The notes below the pieces were generated by a model that was not told where the DNA came from, searched no databases, and was given only the letters and a program-made list of their open reading frames with translations. 64,000 nt of DNA from Symsagittifera roscoffensis (lineage: Eukaryota; Xenacoelomorpha; Acoela; Convolutidae): contig NC_087066.1 in assembly GCF_963678635.1 (NCBI RefSeq), positions 30,509,301 through 30,573,300 on the forward strand, given 5' to 3'. Made by a program: the position numbers and the translations under genes. This document shows, piece by piece, positions 21,714 through 31,987 of the stretch. Numbering within the stretch: the stretch's first letter is position 1; the number at the start of each line of letters is the position of its first letter.

Positions 21714-22233
21714 GTTCCGACTTTCGATACGAAAGTAACGGAATATTTGTGCTCGGGGTGGGTTTTTTTTTCTTCAGACAAATTTCGACTTTTTAACTAG
21801 CCATTTTTGACGGAATTTTTTATATCACTCGAAAGCTATTGTTGTCTTGAGCTCAAATTTGAAAAGATATTTCACCTGTGATCATTTTTCGTAAAGTTAT
21901 GGGGGTTTAAATATTGCCATTTTGGCCAATTTGGGACAATTAACGCGCGATATATTTCGCGCTATTAACGCGTAAGCGGAGAGTTAATCCGTCTTAAAAT
22001 CGTTACAAATTGGTTGAAAGAAGCTTATTTGCCATAATTGATTTGTTACAAGGAGCTAAATCTATCTTTTTGTACTTTAAATGGCGTGTGGGGGGATGAT
22101 TTTCATAAAAAAATTTAAATTAAAATTTTTTTTTTATTTTGTTACATTTAATTTCTTAATGTTATAACTGCTCCATAAAACCTTAAAAGGCAGTCGGAAC
22201 ATTCAGGGCTTCGCCCTGATACGAGCAGTCTTG
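21714..22233 (+). mobile_element. Helentron-like short repeat, intact reference copy
   Basis: The best-preserved copy. It has the 5' hairpin CTTTCGATACGAAAG, the mid palindrome GCGCGATATATTTCGCGC, the internal AGTCGGAAC that pairs with the 5' GTTCCGACT, the 3' hairpin TCAGGGCTTCGCCCTGA, and the end GAGCAGTCTTG. It is flanked by T on both sides. Short non-autonomous Helentrons (HINE/DINE-type) have this layout; the assignment is by structure only. Confidence 0.8.
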
Positions 22234-24149
22234 TTGTCATTTAGAGTCAATCTCCAGAAAATAGATCAAAATACTCTTAATTTTTAAAGATACTAAATTC
22301 ATTGGAAATCGATCATGACCAATCCTAATGGTTTATGCTTGTTTTTTCTCGTTTATTAGTGAGATTTTTTCATTTTTTTATGTAAATCAAAACTTGATCA
22401 ATGTTTTCGCCAAGCAGACATTGGAATATTTAAACTGAAATTTACTTTAGTCACAAAACTGCTAAATGTTTTTTTCTTTTCATTGATTTTTGCCATTAAC
22501 TTATAAATTTTTTAAATTTTTTGATTTATACCTAAGTTTACCTTTTTTGGCCTGTTTTTTTTTACATTTTAGTGAACTTTCTCGGAAAAATTTGAATTTT
22601 ATTGTTTTTCCGGAAACACGATTGTTTTAGGAGGGGAGGGGGGAGGGGTTAAGTAAGAGAAGTAGAAATAATTGAATGGATTAAGAACGTAGGCAGTGAG
22701 TTATGAAAAAGGCAATTTTTCAAAAAAAAATTTGCAACTATTTTATAGAGATTATTATAATGGATTTTCATTGAATTATAACTCAAGAGATTTTGTGAAA
22801 AAATGAAATATATTGGATTCAAAATCCATTTCAATTTCTAGAGTTGTAATTATAATCCATTACAATGGAGCATTTTTTGATTTTTTGGCTTTGTTTTTTT
22901 AATAATAATATTTTTGATAACTTTTGATCCAATGGGGGTAAACTTCTGTAAAATGGATAAGAAAAAGTATAAATTAAAATGTCTGTTCTAAATCTCACTC
23001 GAAGAGTGAATTATCGAACGTTGATCGTTTGATGACAGTGATTGACGGGTATCTAATATATACCGAAGGTCAAAAGTATAAAGTAACAAAAACAAATCAC
23101 AACACCTACATTACAACTTCTTTTTATGAAACAGGCTTTTCCTTTTCATGAAATTGTGAATTTTCTATAAGAATATTTTATGCTTTTGACTTTTGGTCAA
23201 GCCTGGTGTTATTATGAAATTGATGCAAATTTTTTCATTTTGATGCAACGAGATCCAATCCGCTCGTTTTCATTTTACTGCTAAATGGAGTTGTTTAGCT
23301 ACAAATAGTTTCTATAGTTTTTTCACCATAACATTCCCAAATAAGCATTAACCAATATCAAACAATTTTTCTTCTGCGTCACATTTGCACAAGATTTTTC
23401 TTATCTTGAAAGCAAAGTTGCCCATTAAAAACCAAACTAATGGGCTGGAACCTTTTCGTCTTCTTTGATACCTAAAACTGTTACCATTTTTAGCATAATG
23501 AAGGCAGTTTTAAAATATCACTAGTTCGATGAGGGAAAACTGACAAGGAGAATGAATTCCCTTTCTTTGTTAAATCATCACTTCCTGTTATCAACGAAGA
23601 CTGTAATTGTCCCTAAAATTATAATAGAGCACTATGCTTGAACCTATGTGAACTAACTGAGCCTTTCAGTAATTAGTTTTCACAAACCTCTAAATTATCA
23701 AGCCATTCCAGCACCTAGTTCACTTCATTTCCCATTCAAAACAATCAATCAAAATGGAAGAGTGAAAATTCACTAAAGGTATTTTTATGCTTATGTTAAA
23801 CAACACCCTTCGGCTCTAATTGTAGTTCTACTTCCTTTTAGGGGTAAATGAGTTTTAGCAAATGACTGCGATGTGTTCTGCTTTTGACTGTAAAAGCAGA
23901 AGCCTTCTGGGTTTTAGGGCTGCGGGGTTTATTCGAAAAACGAATGCAGAAATGCATGCCACTTTCACTTTCATTTTAATTATTTCGTCGACTTTAAATT
24001 TTCGCTTTAAAGAAATTATAATCGCAACGACAATCAAATGAGCAGCCGTGCATGATAGCCCGGCTTGATCTCCCCACAAGTTTTGGCAAAAGTTTTGAAA
24101 ATCTTGGTTGCCAATTTTTGACATATTCTATTTTTCGAAAAAAAAGGTT
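22234..24149. other. No gene recognised
   Basis: AT-rich intergenic sequence. A G-rich tract at 22,632-22,648 is the only compositional landmark. Confidence 0.5.
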
Positions 24150-24625
24150 AGATTATTTTTACTCAGTGTGGCTTTTCTTCTTCAGAAAAATTTCTTCTTT
24201 CTAACAAACATTTGATTTTTTTAAAACTATGTGACAGATATTGATGCCTTGCGCTTGAAATGAAAGATGTATCTTATCAGTGACTAATTTTTTTAAAGTA
24301 AATTAGATTTGATAATACCTAATGCGCGATAAATTAAGTCATATTGAATGTGCAACAGATTTCCAAACTTTAATGATTACAAAATTGATGATTAAACTTT
24401 GATGATTACAGAAAAATCCAGTTTAGAAACCTTTCCGAATTGAATTGAAGCTTGCTTATTGATTAAAAAAAGCGTTAACAGGAGCAACGCATAACAATTT
24501 CTACTTAAAACTGAGTGTTGTGGGACTATGAGCATTTTTAAGACATTTTAGAAAACTTCATTTTTTTCGTCAAAAAATTTGCGAGACTAATCAAAGCTCA
24601 GTCGGAAAATTGAGTCTTTTGCTCT
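24150..24625 (+). mobile_element. Old Helentron-like repeat
   Basis: Interior blocks in family order (CTCAGTGTGGCTTTTCTTCT, AATGCGCGATAAATT, CAGTCGGAAAATTGAG). Both ends are eroded. Confidence 0.4.
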
Positions 24626-24778
24626 TAAACGTGATACGGATGAGTACTTACAAAAGGGGAAAAAACCTTAGACCGCTTCGTTTTCGCGAATTCTCAAACT
24701 GTAACTGAAAAAGATTTAAGATTTATTAATGGTTGGAAAAACGAGTTTCTATATATTTTGAATATTTTACTTCTAGAG

Positions 24779-25000
24779 CAGTGACGGCTCTAGTACTCCT
24801 GAAGCAGATTTTAAAAAACCCATTTCAGCGTTTTTTGGCAAGTTTCGCTTCAAAATTATAAAATATTGGCACTTAGGCAAAGTTGGAAAAATTTAGGGTC
24901 GGTCGGCCGAAATGGATGTCGTAAATTAGTACAAAGGGGAATTTTTGGCTGGTCAGGGACTCGAACCTCAAAGAAGAGGCCCCTCGCTCCATATTGTTCT
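24779..25000. mobile_element. Old copy of the hAT-type MITE family
   Basis: It starts CAGTGACGGCTCTAG and carries the family's interior (TTTAGGGTCGGTCGGCCGAA and GGGACTCGAACCTC). The right end is eroded and no target duplication is visible. Confidence 0.5.
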
Positions 25001-27111
25001 TTGACTTTAAGTCAGATAGTCAAAAACGCAATTTTGTGCTTTTGGTTTAACCATACTTTTCTTTGCATGCATCACATGATTTCCAAAAACTAACAACAAA
25101 ACAAACTTAATTTGGACTTAACCAAAAAAAAAGAAAATAAAAACTAATTTCTGTTTTTGTTTAGATAATAAACTTTATCATTGTAAATCCCAGTCAATTA
25201 CCATTACTTATTCAAAAATTGATAAATTAAAAAAGAATAGTTTTCTAAACCAAATGTCTATTGATGGCTGGAAGAATAAGAAAGTTCTTGAAAAACTTTT
25301 CATTTGCTTTCAGGCAAGTTTCAAATTGCTGCTCCAAAATCAAAACTGTTCAAAATTCAAGCAACAAGGAGAAAGCAATTTTTGTTCCGATCACTTTCGA
25401 AATTTGGAGAGAACCCATAGCGTGGGTTCAGTTTTAAAAAATTTTCTAGCCAACATTATTTTCCTCAAAAAAAAGCTCGAAAAACAAGAGTGGTGTCATA
25501 CTAAAGCCATTAAATTCGTCGAAAAGTGACAATAAAAAACTGGTCCAGTTTTTTTTGCCATTTTCAGTATACAATAGAGGAAACTTGCAACAAAGATGAC
25601 TGCCTCAATTTAATTGTACTACAAGTTGATCAATGTTTTGAATAATATTTTAACTTATTCTTTCAGTTTAGGAAGTCTTTCAGTCACTCTTCACCTAATT
25701 CTTTAGCAATTTTTTTTCATTGAAAAACTGTCATTTTAAAAAATTCTTTACGCGAAATTACTGCGATTGTATTTTTTGGGTTAGTTGCGCAGCAACCTGC
25801 TTAGTTTGGCAAAAGTTTGATTCTGCTGAAAAAACAGGAAGCAAAGTAGTTTTGTAAGTCGTACATATGGTGAACCCAAACTGCTTTTTTACGTTTCAGC
25901 CAAGCATTTTCAAATAAAATTTTCACACAGAGGCGAAGTTGCACTTCGCATAAACAAGTAAAATTATGACCGATAACGCTGCTGGGAAAAGCCGAATGAT
26001 TAAAGCAGTGAGTCGACAAAATTTGTTAAGTGACGCACGCCAACTATGAGTCTACACAATTGCTAAGAGACGCAAGCCAATTGAGATGCATTAGCAGTAC
26101 CCGTAAATTTGAAAAACAAAATTACCAAATCATGCCGTAAATTTGGAAATTAAACATCATCCGACCGTGCCCAGGTTCGAACCTCCTATTTAGAGTCTGT
26201 TCTCCTTCCCTACATCTATGCTACATATACATGATACCCTAAAGCTAAAGTGGTATTTGTCATATAAAAGTCTGCTCAATATCCTTAGCATTGGCTGTAC
26301 TTATTAGCTGGCTATTGATCAAAATGAACACATTTTGTCGCAACAATAATTGCGACTTAGGTTGGAAAAAAAGGTTCACACTATAACACAAACACTATAA
26401 CCATGGGAAACAAAACGTCTTCAAACAATCGAAAAAAAAAATTTCTTAGTTTTCTGAAATGTTCCGAATTCCCAAAAACAAAAATCAAATTCTGGAAGTT
26501 TGCAAAAATTCAGTTTTTTTTATGGAACAGTTTTGATTAAATATCCTATTTAAATCTCGATAACTTCAGTATCTCAATTATTATTATGAGATTATTTTTT
26601 GACCATGTTGTATTTTTTAATTCCTTGCAAGTTTACAGAGCAGGAAAGTGACTTCGACAAAAAAAACGTTCCAAAAATTCTTTAAAACTCAATACTTATG
26701 CATGAGCATACATAAAGAACATGTCTTTTCATTTTTTATTTTAAAGTCTATGATCGCCAATTACTACGTTCGTTGTTGCAATCGAAGCTGCAAGAGAAAA
26801 CTTTGCTTCCAAGCTGCTTTCAAAAACGAAACTGCTTTCAAAAATTACAATTTCATAATCAAAGATAAACAGCTATTCAGGAGAACAGCAAGTGCATAGA
26901 TGGGTAACGTAGGATCGGCTAGTTTCAGTTTATTACTTTTGCACCGCAAAAGTACCGCATATTCAGCTGCTTCAGCTGCTTTAAGGGTAAAAAACATCTT
27001 TTTCGTTTTCTGCAAACCAAATTATACCCACTTCATATACGTTTTCACGCAAACTTTTGATTAAGCGTGTAGAAAACGCCAGAAAGCAGAAGTACAAACA
27101 AAAATAACTAG
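25001..27111. other. Intergenic; one dispersed repeat and a weak tRNA-like relic
   Basis: Apart from the repeat at 25,920-26,045, a box-B-like GGTTCGAACC at about 26,170-26,182 may mark a decayed SINE. No coding sequence is recognised. Confidence 0.4.
25920..26045. repeat. Dispersed repeat, copy 1 (AAGTTGCACTTCGCA family)
   Basis: GAGGCGAAGTTGCACTTCGC, GACCGATAACGCT and GAGTCGACAAAATT recur in the same order at 39,470-39,575. Short pieces (ACACAGAGGCAAA) also occur near 61,690 and 62,265. No coding content. Confidence 0.5.
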
Positions 27112-28917
27112 AGAGAAAAATTATTTTCCCTAAGAATTTGTTTTCAAATGGCTAAATGGTATGTAAAATAAACTAACTTATCTAGCCAAACTTATACGTG
27201 CAAGTGACAAAATGTGCCAGCACCAAGTCAACCATCTCAATCTTCAGCAGAAATGGCGAGCTCTCAAAAATCTAGTCTTATGATTTTACCGCTCGCCAAG
27301 AGTTCGGGTTGAAAATCACTCTCACTCTTTTCCCTGCCTCTTCAACTCTGCTCCTTCTCTCTTTGCCGTCATTAACATAGTACTCAGCCGAGCTATGATT
27401 GGCCCTCGCAAGCAGGACTTGGATTGAGAGACAACCCGGGACTACAGGGCTAAGAAGAAAGCAGAAAACCAATTCTACACTAATTTTCTGTCTGAAGTTT
27501 TTAAGTGCTCAGTATAATATCAGAGAAACGTAAAATTCCTGCTACGCTGGAATTACCTTAAACAAATTTGAGCCGTTTTTTTTTGAAAAATGTTTTAGTG
27601 GTCAGTTCTGAAATGAGGCGAAGTTTGTGTTGAGAAGTCTCTAGTTGCTTTAAACTGAAATTCACCTTCGGTTTAATTGCAATTGTGTTGATTCTGCTTG
27701 TGTTTGAAAAATGTTTAGGTCAAATGTTATCAAACAGTCATATCGTGAATTAATACGTTTACGAGAACTATGTTTTGTCTATTAATCAGGAATTTGCGTT
27801 AAAAAGATAGTCTAATCATGATAGAATAGCATCATAATTAACCGGGGGCCAATTTTCATAAAGAAAAATTATCTTCAGGGGATCAACTTTATCCACTGCT
27901 GAATTTGCCATCCTCTTTAAAAGCAATAGCGAAATAATTAGTGCAAGTTGAACCAATTAACGCTTTTTTCTAATTCTGGCTAACATTTTTTAATCGAATT
28001 TGCCCTCTAAAACAAAGTATTCTGTTGACATTCAAACAACAATAGATTGCAATTAACATAAAACAATGAACTTTCTTATTGTGTAAACTTGGGATATCCC
28101 TCAGCAATCCACATTTTGTTTATCAACTAAAATGGCTGTCATGTATAATGACAACAGAATGAATTACTGCTTAATTAAAACTTTCTTGAATTTATCTACT
28201 TAAATTCGTTTTAATTAAGAATACGAGTGCTTTGGGAAAAGCTTCTTTATATTTGAGTTTGATTACAACCCTCGCAATGCTTGTGAATATCGCTGTTCTT
28301 TTCATTCAGGTTCTTGGGGTTTGATGAAGTCGACCAAAAGAAGGCCCTAATTTGAAATAAATAATTGCATCGCAGGCAAAACATTAAGAAATTGAACCAA
28401 AAATCGCTTTGAAATGTCTTGACTGTTTTTTAGCGTACATTATCAAAAGAAAATCATAAACTAGGGCAAAAGCGCTTTTGAAAAATTTTAGGGTTGACCG
28501 GTTTAACCTGGAAGTCGTTAAAACTTATGACCCCCTTATGCTGCAGAGAACCATGGACAGAAGTAAGAAATAACGAAAATATCAAACGCTCATATCAGTC
28601 ACTAAGTTTTAAAAAGTTTCGCAATGGCTGCATTCCTATTTTTACGGGTCAAATACCCTTACAAGACCCTAATTTGAAATAAATAAATGCATCGCAAAGC
28701 ATTTCAACGAGCATTTCAACCCGAACTCTTAGCGAGCGGTGAAATCATAAGATTAGATTTTTGAGAGCTCACCATTTCTGCTAAAGATGGAGGTGGTTGA
28801 CTTGGTGTTGGCACATTTTGTCACTTGCACGTATAAGTTTGGCTAGATAAATTAGTTTATTGTACATACCAGTTAGCCATTTGAAAACAAATTTTTATGA
28901 AAATTACTTTTTCTGGC
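27112..28917. mobile_element. 1.8-kb non-coding element with 0.2-kb inverted ends
   Basis: The left arm (27,112-27,315) and right arm (28,713-28,917) are reverse complements at high similarity, sharing for example TTGTTTTCAAATGGCTAA. The interior has no convincing gene. It contains a direct repeat (CCTAATTTGAAATAAATAA at about 28,346 and 28,668) and a stretch at 28,475-28,550 that resembles the hAT MITE interior. This looks like a long-TIR non-autonomous DNA transposon; no clear target duplication was found. Confidence 0.6.
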
Positions 28918-28967
28918 AATTAGCTTCACCTCAGAAAAATCTTAGAGATATTTTGAGATGTTACATT

Positions 28968-29032
28968 AATTATCGTTCCGCGGCAATTCTCATATGTTAA
29001 TAATCGTTTCGCGGCAATTCTCAACAAGCCAT
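28968..29032. repeat. Short tandem duplication
   Basis: AATTATCGTTCCGCGGCAAT and its near-copy AATAATCGTTTCGCGGCAAT follow each other about 28 bp apart. Confidence 0.6.
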
Positions 29033-29047
29033 CATTCATTAGGGCAA

Positions 29048-29368
29048 AAAAACTGCTCGTATATCAAGGCAAAGCCCTGAATATCCAACTTTACTTTAAG
29101 GCCAATTAAAAAAATTTGGTTGAATAACTGACAAAATAATCGGAGAAAAATAGTTTTTTTTTCTGCATTTCATCCCCACCTGTAAAATACAAAAAGTGTA
29201 TTTAGCGTCTCGTATTGTTTTAAACAGACTTAATTTCTGGCCATAATTCAATTTGGAAACCCATTTATCCGCCGCTTTCAATTATCCCAAAAATGATCGA
29301 TTATCGAAAAATGACTGAATATTAAATGGCACAAGCATAATATTCTTTTTTCCTCGAAAGTCTGAAGT
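29048..29368 (-). mobile_element. Old Helentron-like repeat, internally deleted
   Basis: It begins ACTGCTCGTATATCAAGG and ends near CTCGAAAGTCTGAAG. It is about 200 bp shorter than the intact copies. Confidence 0.45.
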
Positions 29369-30247
29369 AAAATCGTAGTTTTTTCCTCAGGCAAGTTTTT
29401 GATTTAGGTGTGAGTTTCGCAGAGAACAGCACCTACAAAACAGTCTGAAAATGCATGAAAATGAACAATAAAACCGTCTGATACAGAAAACTGTCCCATG
29501 TGAAAAAAGTTTCTAAAAGGAGGTAGGCGGATAATTTTCCATGTTCATACAACATTTAAAACAAAATATTGGCCGCACCGGTCGCGCCATGTTGCGAGCT
29601 TACCTACAGAAAATAGGAATCTACACAAAAATTACCTCAAAAATTACCGCCTAATATTCATTGACCGCTTAAAACTGACTAAAACTGTTTTGTATCGAAT
29701 TGATTATTATTGGTTGTCTTGATTTTTGGACTGATTTGTATGGGACTGTTTTGTTTCTGCACCGATTCTTATTAAGCCAGAATTTGTAACCCGAGAATCG
29801 TTGCAGTTTTCGAACAATTACTTTGGAATATTTTTAGTCCATTATGCGCCTTATCGCTGTTTACCTGAGAATTTTCATTGGTTACGAGTTTTTGCACTTC
29901 AAAATATGAATGGTCGCTTCTAATAAATCGATGCCTGTCGCAAATTGTGGCCTCAAAAACCATGATGACGTATTTTTCTGCGATTTAAATAGCAAAACGG
30001 TATTTCTTCATAATATTTCACTGCCTTGCGCTGCAATTAGTGTGGATTTCAGTGTATTTTCGTCCGTAGTGTGGTCTGAGAAAAACAGAAAACATATTCT
30101 AAATCTGACTTCAACACAATCATACTTTTTTAAAAACTTTAGACAGATTTTTAGATGCTATTTCTTTGTAGCTTGCAGAAGACAATAACACATTTTCAGC
30201 ACAGAGTCTGCACTTCGAACGCGCTGACTTTTAGTCACAAAGAAGAA

Positions 30248-30777
30248 CAAGACTGCTCGTATCAGGGCGAAGCCCTGAATGTTCCGACTGCCCATTATGG
30301 TTTATGGAGCAGTAATATCATTAGAAAATTAAAAGTATTAAAACAAAATGAAAATTTTTTTTTCAAAAATTTTTAATCTTTTTTTTAAATCATCCCCCCA
30401 CACGCCATATAGAGTACAAAAGGATAGATTTCGCTACTTGTAACAAATCAATTATGGCAAATAAGCTTCGTTAAACCAATTTGGAACGATTTCTAAGACG
30501 GATTAACTCTCCGCTTACGCGTTAATAGCGCGAAATATATCGCGCGTTAATTGTCCCAAATTGGCCAAAATGGCAATCTTTAAACCCCCATAACTTTACG
30601 AAAAATGATCACAGGTGAAATATCTTTTCAAATTTAAGCTCAGGACAACAATACCTTTCGAATGATAAAAAAAAATTCCGTCAAAAATGGCTAGTTAAAA
30701 AGTCGAAATTTGTCTGAAGAAAAAAAAAACCCACCCGAGCACAAATATTCCGTTACTTTCGTATCGAAATTCGGAAC
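30248..30777 (-). mobile_element. Helentron-like short repeat, intact copy (tandem pair, first)
   Basis: It runs from CAAGACTGCTCGTATCAGGG to TTCGGAAC. Only AA separates it from the next copy at 30,780, in the same orientation. Confidence 0.8.
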
Positions 30778-30779
30778 AA

Positions 30780-31307
30780 CAAGACTGCTCGTACCAGGGC
30801 GAAGCCCTGAAAGTTCCGACTGCCTTTTAAGGTTTTATGGAGCAGTAATAACCTCAAAAAATTAAATGAAACAAAACAAAAGAAAAAATTCTTTTACTAA
30901 AATTTAAAATTTTTTATGAAAATCATCCCCCACACGCCATATAAAGTACAAAAGGATAGATTTCGTTGCTTGTAACAAATCAATTCTGGCAAATAAGCTT
31001 CTTTTAACCAATTTGGACGATTTCAAAGACGGACTAACTCCCCGCTTACGCGTTAATAGCGCGAAATATATTGCGCGTTAATTGTCCCAAATTGGCCAAA
31101 ATAGCAATCTTTAAACCCCCATAACTTTACAAAAAAAGATCATAGGTGAAAATTTTTTTCAAATTTGAGCTCAAGACAACAATAGCTTTCGAATGATATA
31201 AAAAATTCCGTCAAAAATGGCTAGTTTTAAAGTCGAAATTTGTCTGAAGAAAAAAAAACCCACCCCGAGCACAAATATTCCGTTACTTTCGTATCGAAAG
31301 TCGGAAC
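30780..31307 (-). mobile_element. Helentron-like short repeat, intact copy (tandem pair, second)
   Basis: It runs from CAAGACTGCTCGTACCAGGG to AAAGTCGGAAC. It is closely similar to its neighbour but carries its own substitutions, so it is not a very recent duplicate. It lies just beyond the putative poly(A) signal of the kinase gene. Confidence 0.8.
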
Positions 31308-31523
31308 AAAAAGCACTTTGCAAACATTGGCTTACAAAATAAAAATTCCAGAAAAACTTCGATAAATTTACGAATACATGGCAAAGATGCGAAGACAGGC
31401 TCTGAACATCCAGGGTGGGGGATTTGATTTCAGTAAGGACCAAAACATTCATTTTCAAGTCTTATTGCCGCTGGCTTAAAAAAAAGAAATAAGAGGCAAT
31501 AATATACTGGAAAAAAAAAACAT

Positions 31524-31529
31524 TTTATT
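31524..31529 (-). promoter_or_regulatory. Putative polyadenylation signal AATAAA of the twitchin-like gene
   Basis: TTTATT on the plus strand is AATAAA on the minus strand. It lies about 345 bp after the candidate stop codon and just before the repeat copy at 30,780-31,307. It is supported by position only. Confidence 0.4.
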
Positions 31530-31871
31530 GGATGACCAGCGCTGACTCATCAGTGAAACAAGGAAACCTGATAAAAGAACTGTAGTTTCTCACATTAGAG
31601 CCTTTTTAGGCATAACGTGATTACAGCGAAACTGCTCCGAGCATTAAAAAATTATTCAGGGAAGTTATTATGATACCAATTGCGTCGCTCATTTTTGGTC
31701 GAATTCCTTGCCGAATAAATTTGAAAGAGTATCATCTACTGCTAAATTGGGTTAAATAAAATTTTTATAGCCAATACCTTCAATAACTGCAGTGCTATTA
31801 AAACGGCTCAAAATGAATCCAAATGACTGCTTCAATCCACGAGGAAACGCTTATCTACATCAGAAAAGAAC

Positions 31872-31987
31872 CTAACACGAGCTGTCCGGTTTAATACCCC
31901 AAGGTGTAATCATGCTGTTACTGGGCTCGGGAAAAGTCGCCACATCTGCAGAGCTTGTTGCTCTGAGGGTTCGGACTTCATTCTCCA
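31872..31987 (-). CDS. Candidate last coding exon of the twitchin-like gene
   Basis: An open stretch follows a T-rich acceptor (GTTTGAAG). It joins the phase-1 end of Ig 3 as G|TG and encodes VENEVRTLRATSSADVATFP, then EPSNSMITPWGIKPDSSC and a TAG stop. Its G+C content is higher than the surrounding intron, as in the other exons. An AATAAA signal on the minus strand lies at 31,524-31,529, about 345 bp past the stop. The tail is not a known domain. A shorter competing exon ends at 33,084. Confidence 0.6.

Noticed and set aside
23855-24124. 89-codon minus-strand open frame
   Set aside because: No recognisable domain or neighbouring exon; it fits chance in AT-rich DNA.
26150-26230. tRNA gene suggested by a GGTTCGAACC box B
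   Set aside because: No cloverleaf with paired acceptor and anticodon stems could be built; at most a decayed SINE.
27278-27472. Minus-strand open frame with a hydrophobic start resembling a secreted peptide
   Set aside because: Most of it lies at the left arm of the 1.8-kb inverted element, and no splice or family support was found.
29910-30188. 92-codon plus-strand open frame
   Set aside because: No domain, AT-rich composition like its surroundings, and no initiation or splice context.
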